NCBI RefSeq assembly: GCF_000429945.1
Contig: NZ_AUCV01000044.1
Coordinates: 1 to 52,932 of the forward strand
Direction of reading: 5' to 3'
Source of the DNA: Desulfogranum japonicum DSM 18378
Lineage (GTDB): Bacteria > Desulfobacterota > Desulfobulbia > Desulfobulbales > Desulfobulbaceae
Length of the DNA: 52,932 bases
The position numbers and the translations under genes are program-made. The number at the start of each line of letters is the position of its first letter. Positions within the stretch are counted from its first letter, which is position 1. Positions 9,062 through 21,125 of this stretch are shown here, in pieces. The notes below the pieces were generated by a model. The model did not search any database, was not told the DNA's origin, and worked only from the letters and a program-made list of their open reading frames with translations.

Positions 9062-9445
9062 ATGAATACAATTTTAATTTTAGATGATGAATCCGGAGTT
9101 CGGCAGAGCTTTGCAGATTATTTCGAAGATCAGCTCTGGGAGGTAATTCAGGCTGCCAGTGCCGAAGAAGCTTTGGACCTTACCGCTGACCGGACCATCC
9201 AGGCAGCGGTGGTAGACATGCGTCTACCAGGAATGGATGGCAATGATTTTATCAGGGCCATGTACCAACGGGGGCATAGAGCGGCCTTTGTAATCTGTAC
9301 AGGGTCCCCTGAATATACAATTCCCGATGATCTGTTACCCCTGCCCTGTGTCTGCAGCCAGATAGTTACCAAACCGGTGTACAGGTTTGAAGATCTGCAG
9401 GAGCTGGTCCTGCAAACCATGGAAGAGCTTGCAGACGAAACATAG
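9062..9445 (+). CDS. Single-domain response regulator
   Basis: A 127-residue receiver-only protein. The acidic pocket is LILDDESGV, the phospho-acceptor Asp is in AAVVDMRLPGMDG, and the conserved Lys is in IVTKPV. No output domain follows, so it probably relays phosphate or acts by protein contact. The start was placed at the ATG that begins the receiver fold. An upstream in-frame GTG at 8999 overlaps the preceding kinase and would add 21 residues of low-quality sequence. Its position directly after the hybrid kinase suggests they share a pathway. Confidence 0.8.
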   Translation: MNTILILDDESGVRQSFADYFEDQLWEVIQAASAEEALDLTADRTIQAAVVDMRLPGMDGNDFIRAMYQRGHRAAFVICTGSPEYTIPDDLLPLPCVCSQIVTKPVYRFEDLQELVLQTMEELADET

Positions 9446-9488
9446 CCCCAAAAACAAAAAAGCGATACGTATAGGATCAAGAGAAGAT

Positions 9489-12465
9489 CTATCTCTGAAG
9501 AGGAAGGCGGATAACAAAGGTTGAACCTTTTCCTGGAGAAGAATCAACACTCAGTGTTCCACCATGATTTTCTACAATAATAAAATAGGAAACGCTTAGC
9601 CCCAAGCCTGTTCCCGTACCTACTTGTTTGGTGGTAAAAAACGGCTCAAACACCCGCTTTCTGGTTATCTCGTCCATTCCCGGTCCATTATCCGTGATTT
9701 CAACACATGCCATCTTCTTTTTCTTATCCCGGTAGGTATGAATACCGAGAGAGGGCGACGGGGTACCAGCCTCCTGCATTGCCTGGGCAGCGTTACGAAA
9801 AATATTGAGCAGCACCTGCTGAATTTTGCTCTGTTCGCAGGGAATATGCAACGGAGAGTCCTTGAAGTCCTTGTGGATTGCAATCTGCTTGAAGTCGTAC
9901 TGCTTTTTCAGGTCATAGTCCGTTGCAGCAAGCTCCAGGGTTTTTTCTATAAGTTCTTCCAGGTCGCTATAGGTGACAATTGACTCTCCTTTACGCGCAA
10001 AACTGAGCATATTTGCAACAATGGAAGCCACTCGCCTGCCGGATTCATTGATGGTATCAAGCATGCGATATATGCCGCGGGCATCCATGAACTGCTCGAT
10101 GGACTCCATGGTTGTTCCGGCGGCCTCTGCCGCTCTCGTGTTGGCCGAAATTGGCACACCTCTTCGCAACCGATTGCTCATCACCTCTGCTGTCTGCATT
10201 ATGCCCGCCAGGGGGTTGTTGATCTCATGGGCCATACCGGCAGCAAGTCCGCCAACGGAAAGCATCTTTTCACTCTGAATCATCATTTCTTCCAGACGAA
10301 TATGTTCGCTCACATCATCTACGCGGATTACGGCGCCCTCCACACCATTTGCAATAAGCGGATAAATGGTTAATTCTTCATACCCCTCGCTGCCCCCCAG
10401 AAAACCAGGTCTTTTTTGCTCATGAATTATCTGTCGCTGGGTGATACTTGTATAAATTTTCTCCATCTCAAGCGACATGTACGGTAACACTTCAGGGAGC
10501 ATCCTGCCCCGGGCAATGTCAGCCTCTATCCCCGTATGCCGCTCTGCTGTTTTATTCCATTGAGTTACCCTGCCCATCTCATCCACGCCGATCAAGGTAG
10601 AAGGCATGGAATCAATGATATTGGAGAGATAATTTCGCAGGCTCCGTAGCTCGTGCTCATCCTGTTTTCGCCTGCTGATATCACTGACAACCCCTACTAC
10701 ACCGATGATGCAGTTATCATCATCCTTAACTGGAGAGAAACTTTCACTGAACCATCCCATGCGTCCACTTCCTGTGGGTAACCGTCTTTCAACGGTTTCT
10801 GTCACTTCACCCCGCATGGTTTTTCGGATCTGTTTTTCACTCTCGCTCTCTCTTACAAAAGCAAAGACTTCCCAGGGGGTTTTACCTAAAATATCTTCCC
10901 TTGACGTGCCGCTCATCATCTCCATGTTCTTGTTAAACACGGTATACCGAAACTTCTGATCAAGCACCAGAACCCCTTCATTCATGGATTCCAGTATATA
11001 ATTGAGCAGACGCTGATTTTCGCGCAGCTTATTTTCCGCCTCTTTCCTCTGGGTGATATTCTGGCAGAAAAGGACATAAAAGTCCTGACCTCCAAAAGAG
11101 ATCATGTTTATGATGACATCTACCTGAAACTCCTCTCCGTTTTTCCTCTTATGTATCGATTCTCCAGTGATTACACCCTGTTCATGCAAAAGTTCCTTAC
11201 TTGCCTCCCACAAATCAGGAGAGAGGGTGGGATTAAATGTAAAAAGATTTACCTCAGAAATTTCTTTCTCTGTATACCCTAAACTTTGGCGGGCCTCTTC
11301 ATTGGCTTCCAGAATTTCTCCTTGCTCCCCTATTCTGAAGATACCTATGGAGGCTTTATCAAAACAGAATTGGGTTAATTTCAATGAATCTTCTGCCTGT
11401 TTCCGTTGTGTGATATCCTGTATAAAAATAATGGAATACCGTTTCCCCTCATATTCAAGCCTGTTACTGAATATCTCCACGACTATTCTGGTACCGTCCT
11501 TTTTTACAAAAGTGGTTTGAAAATGTCTCTTTTGTCCTGGAGATAGTTCATCCCAGAGTACCTGCCAGCGCTCTTCATCCAGGTCAAAATCAATATCTAC
11601 AACCCTTTTGGTAACCAGTTCTTCACGGGTATACCCCAATAGTTCTGCGGCCTTGTGATTGACATCCAATATACTGGCATCTGCAGCAACACGAAAAATT
11701 CCCATTTCAGCATGATTAAAGCTGAACTGGGTAATGCGAAGGGATTCTTCAACCCGTTTGCTTGCCGTAATATCAAAAAGAACACCGGCATGGATAACAA
11801 CATCACCATATGTCTGGGGTTCGGCATTGCCTAAAAACCACAGAGTGGAACCATCGGACTTAATAAAACGCCCCTCGTAGTTCCACGGTACCTTCTGCTC
11901 TATCGCCCTCCTTCACAGACAGGACAAACAGTTCACGGTCCTCTTCAGGAAGGTGTTTGCAAAACTCTTTAAAAATCGTTTCAGGATTAGAATCCAGACC
12001 AAATATACGGGTGATATTATCACCAAAAAACTCAGTGTAAAACTGATGATTCGGACGATCAATAAACTGAAATACAGCACCAGGAACATTGCAGGTTATG
12101 ATTTTAAGGCGTCTCTCACTTTCCAGTATAGCACCTTCCCGCTTAACGATTTCCTCTGACATGTACTCCAAATTCCGCTCCAAACTGCGAAAGTCTTCTT
12201 CCTCTGCCAGTGGCCAGGAAAGAGCAAAATTTCCCAGGGCTATGCTGCGGGCGTTTTCTGCATATTGGTGTATATACGAGGAGAGCTTGTTGATGTATAG
12301 CCAGGAGAGGGATAAAGCAAGCAGGAGAGAAAAAAAGATACCGGAAATGATGGGAATGAACAGCTCAGTACAATCCCTGCCGCGATTTAACAGCAGGAAT
12401 ATGACCGTAAAGCACACTGGCAATACAGCCGCTAAAATAAGTTGCAGTGTTACAAAGCGTTTCAA
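9489..12465 (-). pseudogene. Multi-PAS membrane histidine kinase, interrupted by a +1 frameshift
   Basis: Read through one extra base, this is a sensor kinase of about 990 residues. It starts at TTG 12465 with GGA upstream. Two membrane helices lie within residues 1-60 (LILAAVLPVCFTVIFLLL; IPIISGIFFSLLLALSLSWL), followed by a HAMP-like segment. About five PAS domains come next, then the His box MAHEINNPLAG and an ATPase domain (DNGPGMDE, GTGTGLGLS). The first frame stops after LRGAFY at 11860. The second frame carries the continuation of the same PAS domain (IEQKVPWNYEGRF) into the 738-residue C-terminal part. The two frames join if one base is removed from the CCC run at 11906-11908. It could be a sequencing error or a true lesion. 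Confidence 0.85.
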
Positions 12466-12517
12466 GATATCCGTACGTATTTAAGATAGTATGTTACAAC
12501 ACTCCAGAAACTCAGTA

Positions 12518-12644
12518 ACTGATCACAGGTACGCCACAAAGTCTCCCGCTGGTCGCTTATCTCTTTGCATGATCGCGGTTTCCCGCATAGATATGCTATG
12601 GCGAAAAACCGCACTTGCACAAATCTGAAGCATCTGTGATCAGT
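12518..12644. repeat. Nested palindromic repeat, GATCRCGGTTTCCCGCAT family, copy 1
   Basis: Outer arms are ACTGATCACAG (12518-12528) and its exact reverse complement (12634-12644). The inner hairpin 12575-12612 pairs GCGGTTT-CCCGCATAG with CTATGGCGAAAAACCGC. The inner left arm GATCGCGGTTTCCCGCAT and the right part (AACCG, CTTG-CAAATCTG) recur near 49362-49436. It lies upstream of the broken kinase gene, in a 650-bp gap. The remainder of that gap, about 12660-13116, shows no gene I can support. Confidence 0.6.
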
Positions 12645-13116
12645 GACGACTCAGAACTCATTGAAATATCAGTGTTGTTAACCCAGTGATCAATTACGAA
12701 ACTCAACTTAAAATCAGTATAGCATAAACTGACAACAGATTATCAAAGGAAATGTACCCCCGTTCGCCAGCAGCTCTTTTTTTATGGAATGCTCCCTGCA
12801 AAGATACCTGCCTGACCAAATAACAGCGACCGGTTAACAGCGGTGTAATATACACGCTAAGTGATTCTGACAGTATCAGGAGCCGCATTTCTTATGAGTA
12901 TATTTTCCAGTGGATACGAGGCATCGGACATGCAGCCGCAGTAAACTGCCGTAAACCTGCGCTTGCCTGCAAGTGCCTGGTAACAAAGCAGATACTGAAA
13001 AAATGTATCTCCCTCCCGTAGGATGACTTTTGTGAGATTTTATGAAAAGACAATGGCTTCAAGGCATGCCACATAAACAACAGCATGACAGCTTGTCAGC
13101 CATTCGCTCGATAAAA

Positions 13117-14539
13117 TCATGAGAGATGCTGGGTAGCTTCACTTAGTCTCTTTAACTGCCACTCAAGAAGTTCTTTAAATTCTTTGAGCACATCATCCTC
13201 TTCAGAGAGGCTGCCAGCGGTTATCTTTTTAAAGAACCGCTCAGCCACGGCTCGTTGTTCCCTGCTCCAAAGCGTGGTTACTCCGGCACGCGTTGTTGAA
13301 CCATCAATTTCTGCAGAGGTATAGTCCCGCCTGCCGTGAGCCCAGTTGGTCACGTGGCTGTAAAACAGAAAAAAACGGTCCAGAAGAATATACACCAGTT
13401 GCACATTGGTCACCGGACCAATACGAACCTGATCGCCCCCCACCTTCATGCCAAGAAGGTGCAAATCACCAAGCCATTTTTTCCCTTTCATGGCCGTGCC
13501 AATCGCCCCAATGACACCGCCGAGGGTAGAGAACACTCCAAAAGTAATTCCACCGGCAGCAAGGTCCACTCCTGCTCCGACAGCGGCTCCTCCCATGGCA
13601 CCGGCCATGATTACCTGTTTATCAGACAGGCCCAGGAACTCCCAGGTGCGTTCACTAAACAGGTCTTCCTGGAGGATAGACTGCTGGGGTAAACTCACAT
13701 TAAAAATATTGTGTTTAAACAATCGCCTGATGGCTTTCTGGGCAGCCTGCTCCTTTTTCGCAACATGCTGCTCAAAACGTTCACGGACCTTTACCCTGGC
13801 TTCTACCTCCTTGTCCGGAGTACAGGCCAGGGTCTCTGAATAGGGCAATACCTCTTCAAAAAACTCCAGCATTATAGCCACAGTCTGCCGGGTACGTGCC
13901 TGCCAGTTGGCGGTGAAAGATTGTACCACCTTGCGCAGAGCCGGCTCCCATTGCTGATCCATGGATTTCAGGCTTTCCAGCAGTTCAATGCGTTGAACAT
14001 AGGTAGCTTTAGCGGAGTTGAACAAACGAGTGGAATTAAAATGTTTGCGAAAAGCCACATGCCAGTTTTCCAAAAAACCGGTCTCGTTTTCCTTGCTGTT
14101 CAAGATGGCCATTCGAGGAGCACCGGTAAGCCGAAGAATCTCCATTTCCGCACGATCGACATTACGAACAGGTCGTGAACCATCAGCCACAAAAATTACT
14201 CCTGCTCCTGCGGCAACAGGACCCAGCAACTCACAATCATCACGAAAGGCAGGATTATCTTTATGAGCCTCAATATACGCCGGGATGAGCTCTATCTCGT
14301 CTCCGGTGTAGGCCTGCATCCATTCAAGAGTTTTACGTGGATTCTGAAATCCAGGGGTATCTATGAACCGGATAATCTCCTTGCCATCGATAACCACAGG
14401 GAACGGCTGGCATTTCACAGTTTCTCCCGGTTTGGAACTGACCCGGACAGAATCGTCTTCTGCCAGCGTTGAAAGAACAGAGGATTTCCCTTCGTTGGGG
14501 TGACCTATAATAGCAAACTCAGGGACTTGATCAGACTGT

Positions 14540-14547
<8 letters not shown>
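13117..14547 (-). CDS. GTPase with DUF3482 C-terminal region
   Basis: A 476-residue Era/TrmE-like small GTPase. The P-loop is GHPNEGKSS (about residues 15-23), the switch II motif is DTPG, and ILNSKENE holds a degenerate NKXD-type position. After the G domain comes the DUF3482 region, with a charged helical stretch (about 240-300). A Gly/Ala-rich hydrophobic segment follows (MAGAMGGAAVGAGVDLAAGG), which may insert in the membrane. It overlaps the upstream DUF2868 gene by 8 bases (ATGCATAA), so translation is coupled. DUF2868/DUF3482 pairs are a recurrent gene neighbourhood with no established function. Confidence 0.85.
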
Positions 14548-16219
<1,672 letters not shown>

Positions 16220-16380
16220 CAACGGTCCCCCTGGAAAGAAGAAACCAGACAGGTACTTGAAAAAGAATTGCGCAAGGAAGGTATTCTGTATACAAATCGT
16301 TTCAGATTCATAGAACCACAGTATGTATTAAAAAAACGTACACCTGAATCCACGGAGGCTCAGATCATAACGCGAGCAAC

Positions 16381-16430
16381 ACCCCAGGAGGCTGTCCGAA
16401 AATGCTCTTTTGGGGACAGCCTCCTGGGGT
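16381..16430. repeat. 50-bp perfect-arm hairpin, CTAGGAG family, short copy B
   Basis: Perfect 17-bp arms ACCCCAGGAGGCTGTCC (16381-16397) and its reverse complement (16414-16430) flank a 16-base loop. The loop can itself extend the stem (GAAAA/TTTT). The arm core AGGAGGCTGTCC matches the ends of copies A and C, but the internal 100 bp is missing. It lies about 40 bp upstream of azlC in the divergent gap. Confidence 0.8.
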
Positions 16431-16469
16431 ACAGAACTCACACATCGGGTAAAATCGGGTTTATACATA

Positions 16470-17204
16470 ATGAAAATCCAGACAGACCACAAGGTTCTAG
16501 CACCTTCTTTGGCAAAAAACAGCAGAATTTTCCAACTCAGGCAAGGGCTTATTGCAGGCTGGCCTATCTGCCTCGGATATATCCCCATTGGAATGGCTTT
16601 CGGCGTTTTAGCCCAGCAGGCTGGCTTTCCTGCTTGGGCGGTGGGAATGATGTCCATTCTTGTTTTTGCAGGTAGTGCGCAGTTCATCTGTGTAGCCATG
16701 GTTTCATCGGGAGCATCTGCGCTGACGATTATCCTGACCACTCTGGTGGTCAACCTTCGTCATGCACTGATGAGTTCGGCCCTGGCCATCCACCTGCAAG
16801 GTGTTAACCGCTGGTTTCTCAGTCTATTTTCCTACGGCATCACAGATGAAAGCTTCAGTGTTAACATGGCCAGGTTTCGTGAGACGGATTGGTCCAGATG
16901 GAGCGGGCTGACAGTAAACCAAAGCGCCAATATCGTATGGATTCTATCAACGATAAGCGGATGCCTTATCGGTCAGTTCATCCCCAGGGGTGCCTTTGGT
17001 ATTGACTATGCTCTTACGGCCATGTTCCTCTGTCTGCTGGTTTACCAGTTGCACGGCCCCATATACATCCTTACAGCGATACTGGCGGGATGTATAAGCA
17101 TTCTATGGTATCTATTTTTGCCTGGAGAATCATACATTGTAGGCGCCTCAATGTTAGCTGCCACACTCGGTTACCTGATCAGACGCTGGAGAAAAAAGCC
17201 ATGA
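16470..17204 (+). CDS. azlC: AzlC-family branched-chain amino acid exporter, large subunit
   Basis: A 244-residue polytopic protein of the AzlC/YgaZ family, the large subunit of a two-part branched-chain amino acid exporter. Typical features are the N-terminal GLIAGWPICLGYIPIGMAFG, GFPAWAVGMMSILVFAGSAQF and NLRHALMSSALA; the last is the signature block. The start at 16470 (MKIQTDH) is chosen because the longer reading frame begins inside the repeat hairpin at 16381-16430. The stop overlaps the azlD start (ATGA), so the two subunits are translationally coupled. Confidence 0.88.
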   Translation: MKIQTDHKVLAPSLAKNSRIFQLRQGLIAGWPICLGYIPIGMAFGVLAQQAGFPAWAVGMMSILVFAGSAQFICVAMVSSGASALTIILTTLVVNLRHALMSSALAIHLQGVNRWFLSLFSYGITDESFSVNMARFRETDWSRWSGLTVNQSANIVWILSTISGCLIGQFIPRGAFGIDYALTAMFLCLLVYQLHGPIYILTAILAGCISILWYLFLPGESYIVGASMLAATLGYLIRRWRKKP

Positions 17205-17524
17205 CCTTTTATGAATATTTTGTTCTTTTCGCAGGTATGGGCCTGGTCACCTATATACCTCGCTGGCTCCCCCTGCTCTTTCTGGCTCACAGGCGTCTTC
17301 CCCAATGGCTGATAGACTGGCTCAGTCTCATCCCTGTGGCCATTCTGAGCAGCCTATTGGCACCTATTCTGTTCACGACAGCAGAACCTCGGATCTTTTC
17401 TCCGGGTAAACCGGAACTGCTTGTTGCCATTCCGACCTTTCTTTTTGCAGTGAAAACCAAAAGCCTGGGAGGTACTGTGGTGGTTGGCATGCTACTCTAT
17501 TGGCTTGCAGGTCTTTTCTTATAG
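17201..17524 (+). CDS. azlD: AzlD-family branched-chain amino acid exporter, small subunit
   Basis: A 107-residue protein with four hydrophobic helices, matching the AzlD/YgaH family in length and pattern (MGLVTYIPRWLPLLFLA; LSLIPVAILSSLLAPIL; GGTVVVGMLLYWLAG). AzlD partners AzlC in exporting branched-chain amino acids or their analogues. The ATG overlaps the azlC stop by ATGA, so the ratio of the two subunits is probably set by coupling. No further gene follows on this strand; the next gene is convergent. Confidence 0.87.
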   Translation: MTFYEYFVLFAGMGLVTYIPRWLPLLFLAHRRLPQWLIDWLSLIPVAILSSLLAPILFTTAEPRIFSPGKPELLVAIPTFLFAVKTKSLGGTVVVGMLLYWLAGLFL

Positions 17525-17552
17525 CCTAACGACCTGTCATTAAATGGACTTC

Positions 17553-18650
17553 TCAGATCGACTCATTGCAGGACTCGGGAATACGTCCAAGGAGAAAGTA
17601 TGTCTGTTCCAGACCTTTACCTTTAATATGGACGGACCTGGGGTCAGAAAACAGAAAATCATTTTCCAGCAGGAGATACAGCTCATCAGACACATTGATA
17701 TACATGGGGAGGGAGAGGCTTTCAATACGTGATGCAATATTCACTGTGTCGCCAAATATATCGAAAAGATATTTATCAGTGCCCACAATGCCTCCCACCA
17801 CTTTTCCGGTATGCAGTCCAATACGGATTTCCCATTTCAGATCCGCCACCAGGTTACGTCTGACCATAAAATCAATCATATCCAGGGAGACTTCTGCCAT
17901 TTTATGGGCATGACGCGCGTCTGGTTCAGGTATTCCGGTTGCACACAGGTACGCATCACCTATGGTCTTCATGCGTTCACACTGATGGGCATGGGTAATT
18001 GCGTCGAAGGCTGTAAAAATATCGTTGAGTTCCTGAATAACTGTTTCAGGCGGTAATGATGAGGAAATACGGGTAAAGTTAACGATATCTACAAAACAGA
18101 CCGTTACCGGATCAAAGGACTGGGGACGGCATTCCCCGGTTTGTATAAGCTCCTGGGCCACACGTATGGGCAAAACATTACGCAGCAGACCTTCAGACTT
18201 CTGTTTCTCAACCTGAAGCTGCCGGTTCTTTTCTTCAAGTTGCCGCTGCAGCTTACATAACTTCAGGTGAGTGGCAATTCTGGCCATCACCTCACCAGGG
18301 TGAAAAGGTTTGGTTATATAATCTACGCCTCCGACATTAAAAGCATGCAGCTTATCGGAGGCGCTGCCAAGTGAAGAAATAAAGATTACCGGGATATCTT
18401 CCAGAGACTTATTTTTTTTCAAGTATTTACAAAAATCAAACCCGTTCATCTCCGGCATGATAATATCGAGAAGGATCAGGTCAGGTAAACGAAATGGTGT
18501 TGTCTGCAAATAGGTAAGAGCCTGAATACCCGATCCAACAGCAGTGACATCATACCCCTGTTTCTCAAGCAGAGCGCATAAAAGCCTCTGATTAACAGGG
18601 GAATCTTCTACAACTAATATACGGGCTTGCTGGTCAACCATATGGCGCAA
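17553..18650 (-). CDS. Response regulator with class III adenylate/guanylate cyclase domain
   Basis: A 365-residue soluble protein. The receiver spans about residues 10-128 (LVVEDSPVNQRL, Asp in LILLDIIMPEMNGF, Lys in YITKPF). A coiled coil at about 130-165 (LQRQLEEKNRQLQVEKQK) leads to a class III nucleotide cyclase domain (about 180-355). The cyclase metal-binding Asp residues are seen in CFVDIVNFT and in MKTIGDAYL, and FGDTVNIASRIES is intact. Cyclase output under phospho-control is therefore likely; ATP versus GTP specificity cannot be assigned by eye. The TTG start is supported by AGGAG 5 bases upstream. Confidence 0.88.
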   Translation of the reverse strand: MRHMVDQQARILVVEDSPVNQRLLCALLEKQGYDVTAVGSGIQALTYLQTTPFRLPDLILLDIIMPEMNGFDFCKYLKKNKSLEDIPVIFISSLGSASDKLHAFNVGGVDYITKPFHPGEVMARIATHLKLCKLQRQLEEKNRQLQVEKQKSEGLLRNVLPIRVAQELIQTGECRPQSFDPVTVCFVDIVNFTRISSSLPPETVIQELNDIFTAFDAITHAHQCERMKTIGDAYLCATGIPEPDARHAHKMAEVSLDMIDFMVRRNLVADLKWEIRIGLHTGKVVGGIVGTDKYLFDIFGDTVNIASRIESLSLPMYINVSDELYLLLENDFLFSDPRSVHIKGKGLEQTYFLLGRIPESCNESI

Positions 18651-18694
18651 TCAGTCTCCTGTATGGCAAAATTCCAACACGTGTAATAGCCCTC

Positions 18695-19780
18695 TCATGC
18701 TCCTTGTCGTGTTCGTTGACGCAGCGCCATGTCAATCAGCACCAGGGCAGCCATGGACTCAACAATTGGAACAGCCCTGGGTACCACACAGGGATCATGG
18801 CGTCCTTTTGCTTCAAGCTCTACTTTTTTACCATCAAAATCAACGGTTTGCTGAGCAACCCCTATGGTAGCCACAGGCTTGAAAGCTACCCGAAAAACAA
18901 TGGGCTCGCCATTGGAGATACCACCTTGTATGCCACCACTATAGTTGGTACTGGTACCAATTCTGTCGCCTTTACGTACAAAAGGATCATTATGCTGGCT
19001 TCCTCGCATTCTGGTTCCTGCAAAGCCTGAGCCAATATCAAACCCTTTGGTAGCTGGTAAAGAAAGCATGGCCTGGGCAAATTTCGCCTCCAGCTTTTCA
19101 AAAACAGGCTCGCCCAGTCCCATGGGAACATTTCTGCACACGCAGGTAAGAATACCTCCGGTTGAATCTTTTGCATCAAGCACTTCAGCTACTCGCTGCT
19201 GCATCTGTTCTGCAGTTTGTTCATGGGGGCAGCGGATGGCAGTTGCGTCAACCTGCTGCCTGGTAATAGCCAGGGGATCAATGTCCGGAGCCTCAATATC
19301 CTCCACGGAACTCACCCACGCCACTATTTCTGTTCCGTAGTTTTCCCGCAACCATTTTTCCGCAATGGCACCGGCAGCAACCCTGCCTATGGTTTCACGG
19401 GCACTGGATCGCCCTCCGCCACTGGATGCACGTGTTCCGTATTTCATCTGATAAGTGAAATCAGCGTGTGAAGGTCTGGGAATGGTACTCATCTCACCAT
19501 AATCCTGCGGCCTCTGATCCTTATTATGCACCAGCAGCATGATGGGAGTTCCCAACGTCTTACCGAATTCTGTGCCAGAATAGATCATTACCTGATCAGC
19601 TTCCTGACGCGGGGTGGTATAATCGCTCTGTCCAGGTCGACGCCGGGAAAGCTGGGGCTGAATGTCAACCTCTGTCAATTCCATTCCTGCTGGACAGCCG
19701 TCCACAACAGCTCCAACGCCCCGACAATGTGATTCTCCAAAGGTATTGACCCGGTACAGGGTTCCAAAGGTACTGGACAT
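18695..19780 (-). CDS. aroC: Chorismate synthase
   Basis: A 361-residue enzyme that converts 5-enolpyruvylshikimate-3-phosphate to chorismate, the last step of the shikimate pathway, using reduced flavin. Signature blocks are intact: [18 protein letters not shown] at residues 15-32, the conserved [25 protein letters not shown] and the C-terminal [15 protein letters not shown]. The length is normal. AGGAG lies just before the ATG. It stands alone between a cyclase gene and a repeat, with no other aro genes in view. Confidence 0.97.
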   Translation of the reverse strand: MSSTFGTLYRVNTFGESHCRGVGAVVDGCPAGMELTEVDIQPQLSRRRPGQSDYTTPRQEADQVMIYSGTEFGKTLGTPIMLLVHNKDQRPQDYGEMSTIPRPSHADFTYQMKYGTRASSGGGRSSARETIGRVAAGAIAEKWLRENYGTEIVAWVSSVEDIEAPDIDPLAITRQQVDATAIRCPHEQTAEQMQQRVAEVLDAKDSTGGILTCVCRNVPMGLGEPVFEKLEAKFAQAMLSLPATKGFDIGSGFAGTRMRGSQHNDPFVRKGDRIGTSTNYSGGIQGGISNGEPIVFRVAFKPVATIGVAQQTVDFDGKKVELEAKGRHDPCVVPRAVPIVESMAALVLIDMALRQRTRQGA

Positions 19781-19819
19781 GACAACTCCTTGTATATATG
19801 CAAAATAAAAAAACAGACA

Positions 19820-19968
19820 CTAGGAGTCTGTCGGAAAAAACTCTTTTTCCCCACAGTTGTGTTCTTTTCAAAAAATCAATGCTTGCCATATCAACTATAT
19901 GGCTGTGCTTGATTTCCTAAAAATGCCTTATTCTGAGAAAAAATAGCAATTCTCCGACAGGCTCCTAG
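19820..19968. repeat. 149-bp imperfect palindrome, CTAGGAG family, copy C
   Basis: The ends are CTAGGAGTCTGTCGGAAAAA and the reverse complement of CTAGGAGCCTGTCGGAGAAT. The centre pairs AAATCAATGCTTGCCATAT with ATATGGCTGTGCTTGATTT. Like copy A, the whole element is one long imperfect hairpin. It lies between the aroC start and the end of the epimerase gene. Confidence 0.78.
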
Positions 19969-19992
19969 CTAAAAATCGTGCAGGATATCGGT

Positions 19993-21021
19993 TCAGTTCG
20001 CTGCCAGATGTTCAATATACCACCGTGCGGCCAAATCAAGCCCCTGGCGAACAGAATACTGCGGAGCATAGCCGAGTAATTGTCTGGCTTTGGTTATATC
20101 AGCCAGGGAGTGACGTACATCCCCGGCACGAAAGTCTCTATATACAGGCTCGGCTTTTTCAGCTTCCGCAAAGTGCGGGGCCACCCGGTCACGAATCAGT
20201 GCAAACAGTGTATTGAGTGACGTTCGTTCACCAAAAGCCACATTGTACACCTGACCAAGAGCCTGCTGGTTATCAACGGTTGCTGCCAGAATGTTTGCCT
20301 GCACACAATTCTCTATATAACAGAAATCACGGCTGGTTTCACCGTCACCGTTGATATACAGGGGCTGATTGTGCAGTAAGGCGGCAAACCATTTGGGAAT
20401 AACGGCTGCGTACGCCCCCTCCGGATCCTGACGCTTACCGAAAATATTAAAATAGCGCAGACCGATACAGGGTACCTGATACGTTCTAAAAAAAACATCA
20501 GCATACAACTCATTTACCACTTTGGTCACTGCATATGGAGAAAGCGGCTTGCCGATAAGGTCTTCCACCTTGGGCAGTCCTGGGTGATCACCATAGGTCG
20601 AACTGGATGCGGCATAAACAAAACGCCGTACACCGGCATCACGTGCGCTGACCAGCATGTTGAGGAAACCACTTATATTGTTTCTGTTGGTGTTGATCGG
20701 ATCTTCTATGGAGCGGGGTACGGAACCCAAGGCAGCCTGATGTAAGACATAGTCGGCATCTCTGCAGGCTTCATGGCAGGCTTCAATGTGACGGATGTCT
20801 CCCTCTATGAGTCGAAAATTCTGCCACTGCTCCCTGGTTACGCTATCGGCGACTTCATCCAGGTTATACCAGTGACCAGTGGAAAAATTATCCAGTCCGA
20901 CAACCCGTTGATTCAGGCTGAGCAGAGTCTCCAGAAGATTTGACCCTATAAATCCGGCCACTCCTGTAATAAGCCAGGTAGCCGGCTTTTCCTGTAATTC
21001 TTTTAGTTGTTTCTTGTACAT
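19993..21021 (-). CDS. wbpP: UDP-N-acetylglucosamine C4-epimerase, WbpP/TviC type
   Basis: A 342-residue short-chain dehydrogenase/epimerase, very close to the WbpP group that interconverts UDP-GlcNAc/UDP-GlcNAcA and the galacto forms for surface polysaccharides. The NAD-binding motif is GVAGFIGS near residue 20. The catalytic residues lie in [11 protein letters not shown] and in the YxxxK of SPYAVTK. Further family blocks are [21 protein letters not shown] and [10 protein letters not shown]. The start at 21021 is set by the family N-terminus; the longer frame to 21093 adds 24 residues with no homology. No other sugar genes are adjacent, so its polymer is unknown. Confidence 0.9.
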   Translation of the reverse strand: MYKKQLKELQEKPATWLITGVAGFIGSNLLETLLSLNQRVVGLDNFSTGHWYNLDEVADSVTREQWQNFRLIEGDIRHIEACHEACRDADYVLHQAALGSVPRSIEDPINTNRNNISGFLNMLVSARDAGVRRFVYAASSSTYGDHPGLPKVEDLIGKPLSPYAVTKVVNELYADVFFRTYQVPCIGLRYFNIFGKRQDPEGAYAAVIPKWFAALLHNQPLYINGDGETSRDFCYIENCVQANILAATVDNQQALGQVYNVAFGERTSLNTLFALIRDRVAPHFAEAEKAEPVYRDFRAGDVRHSLADITKARQLLGYAPQYSVRQGLDLAARWYIEHLAAN

Positions 21022-21125
21022 TTCCGTTGTAGGTTGCCCTATATATAAAATCGTAATATGTTTCCTTGTATGAGTAGCACATAACAGCTGCAATTGAAAG
21101 GTTCAAGCGGTGTATGGAGCCTCTC

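Noticed and set aside
12703-13086. Two short minus-strand frames upstream of the broken kinase
   Set aside because: Composition is not protein-like and neither has a plausible start; treated as non-coding.
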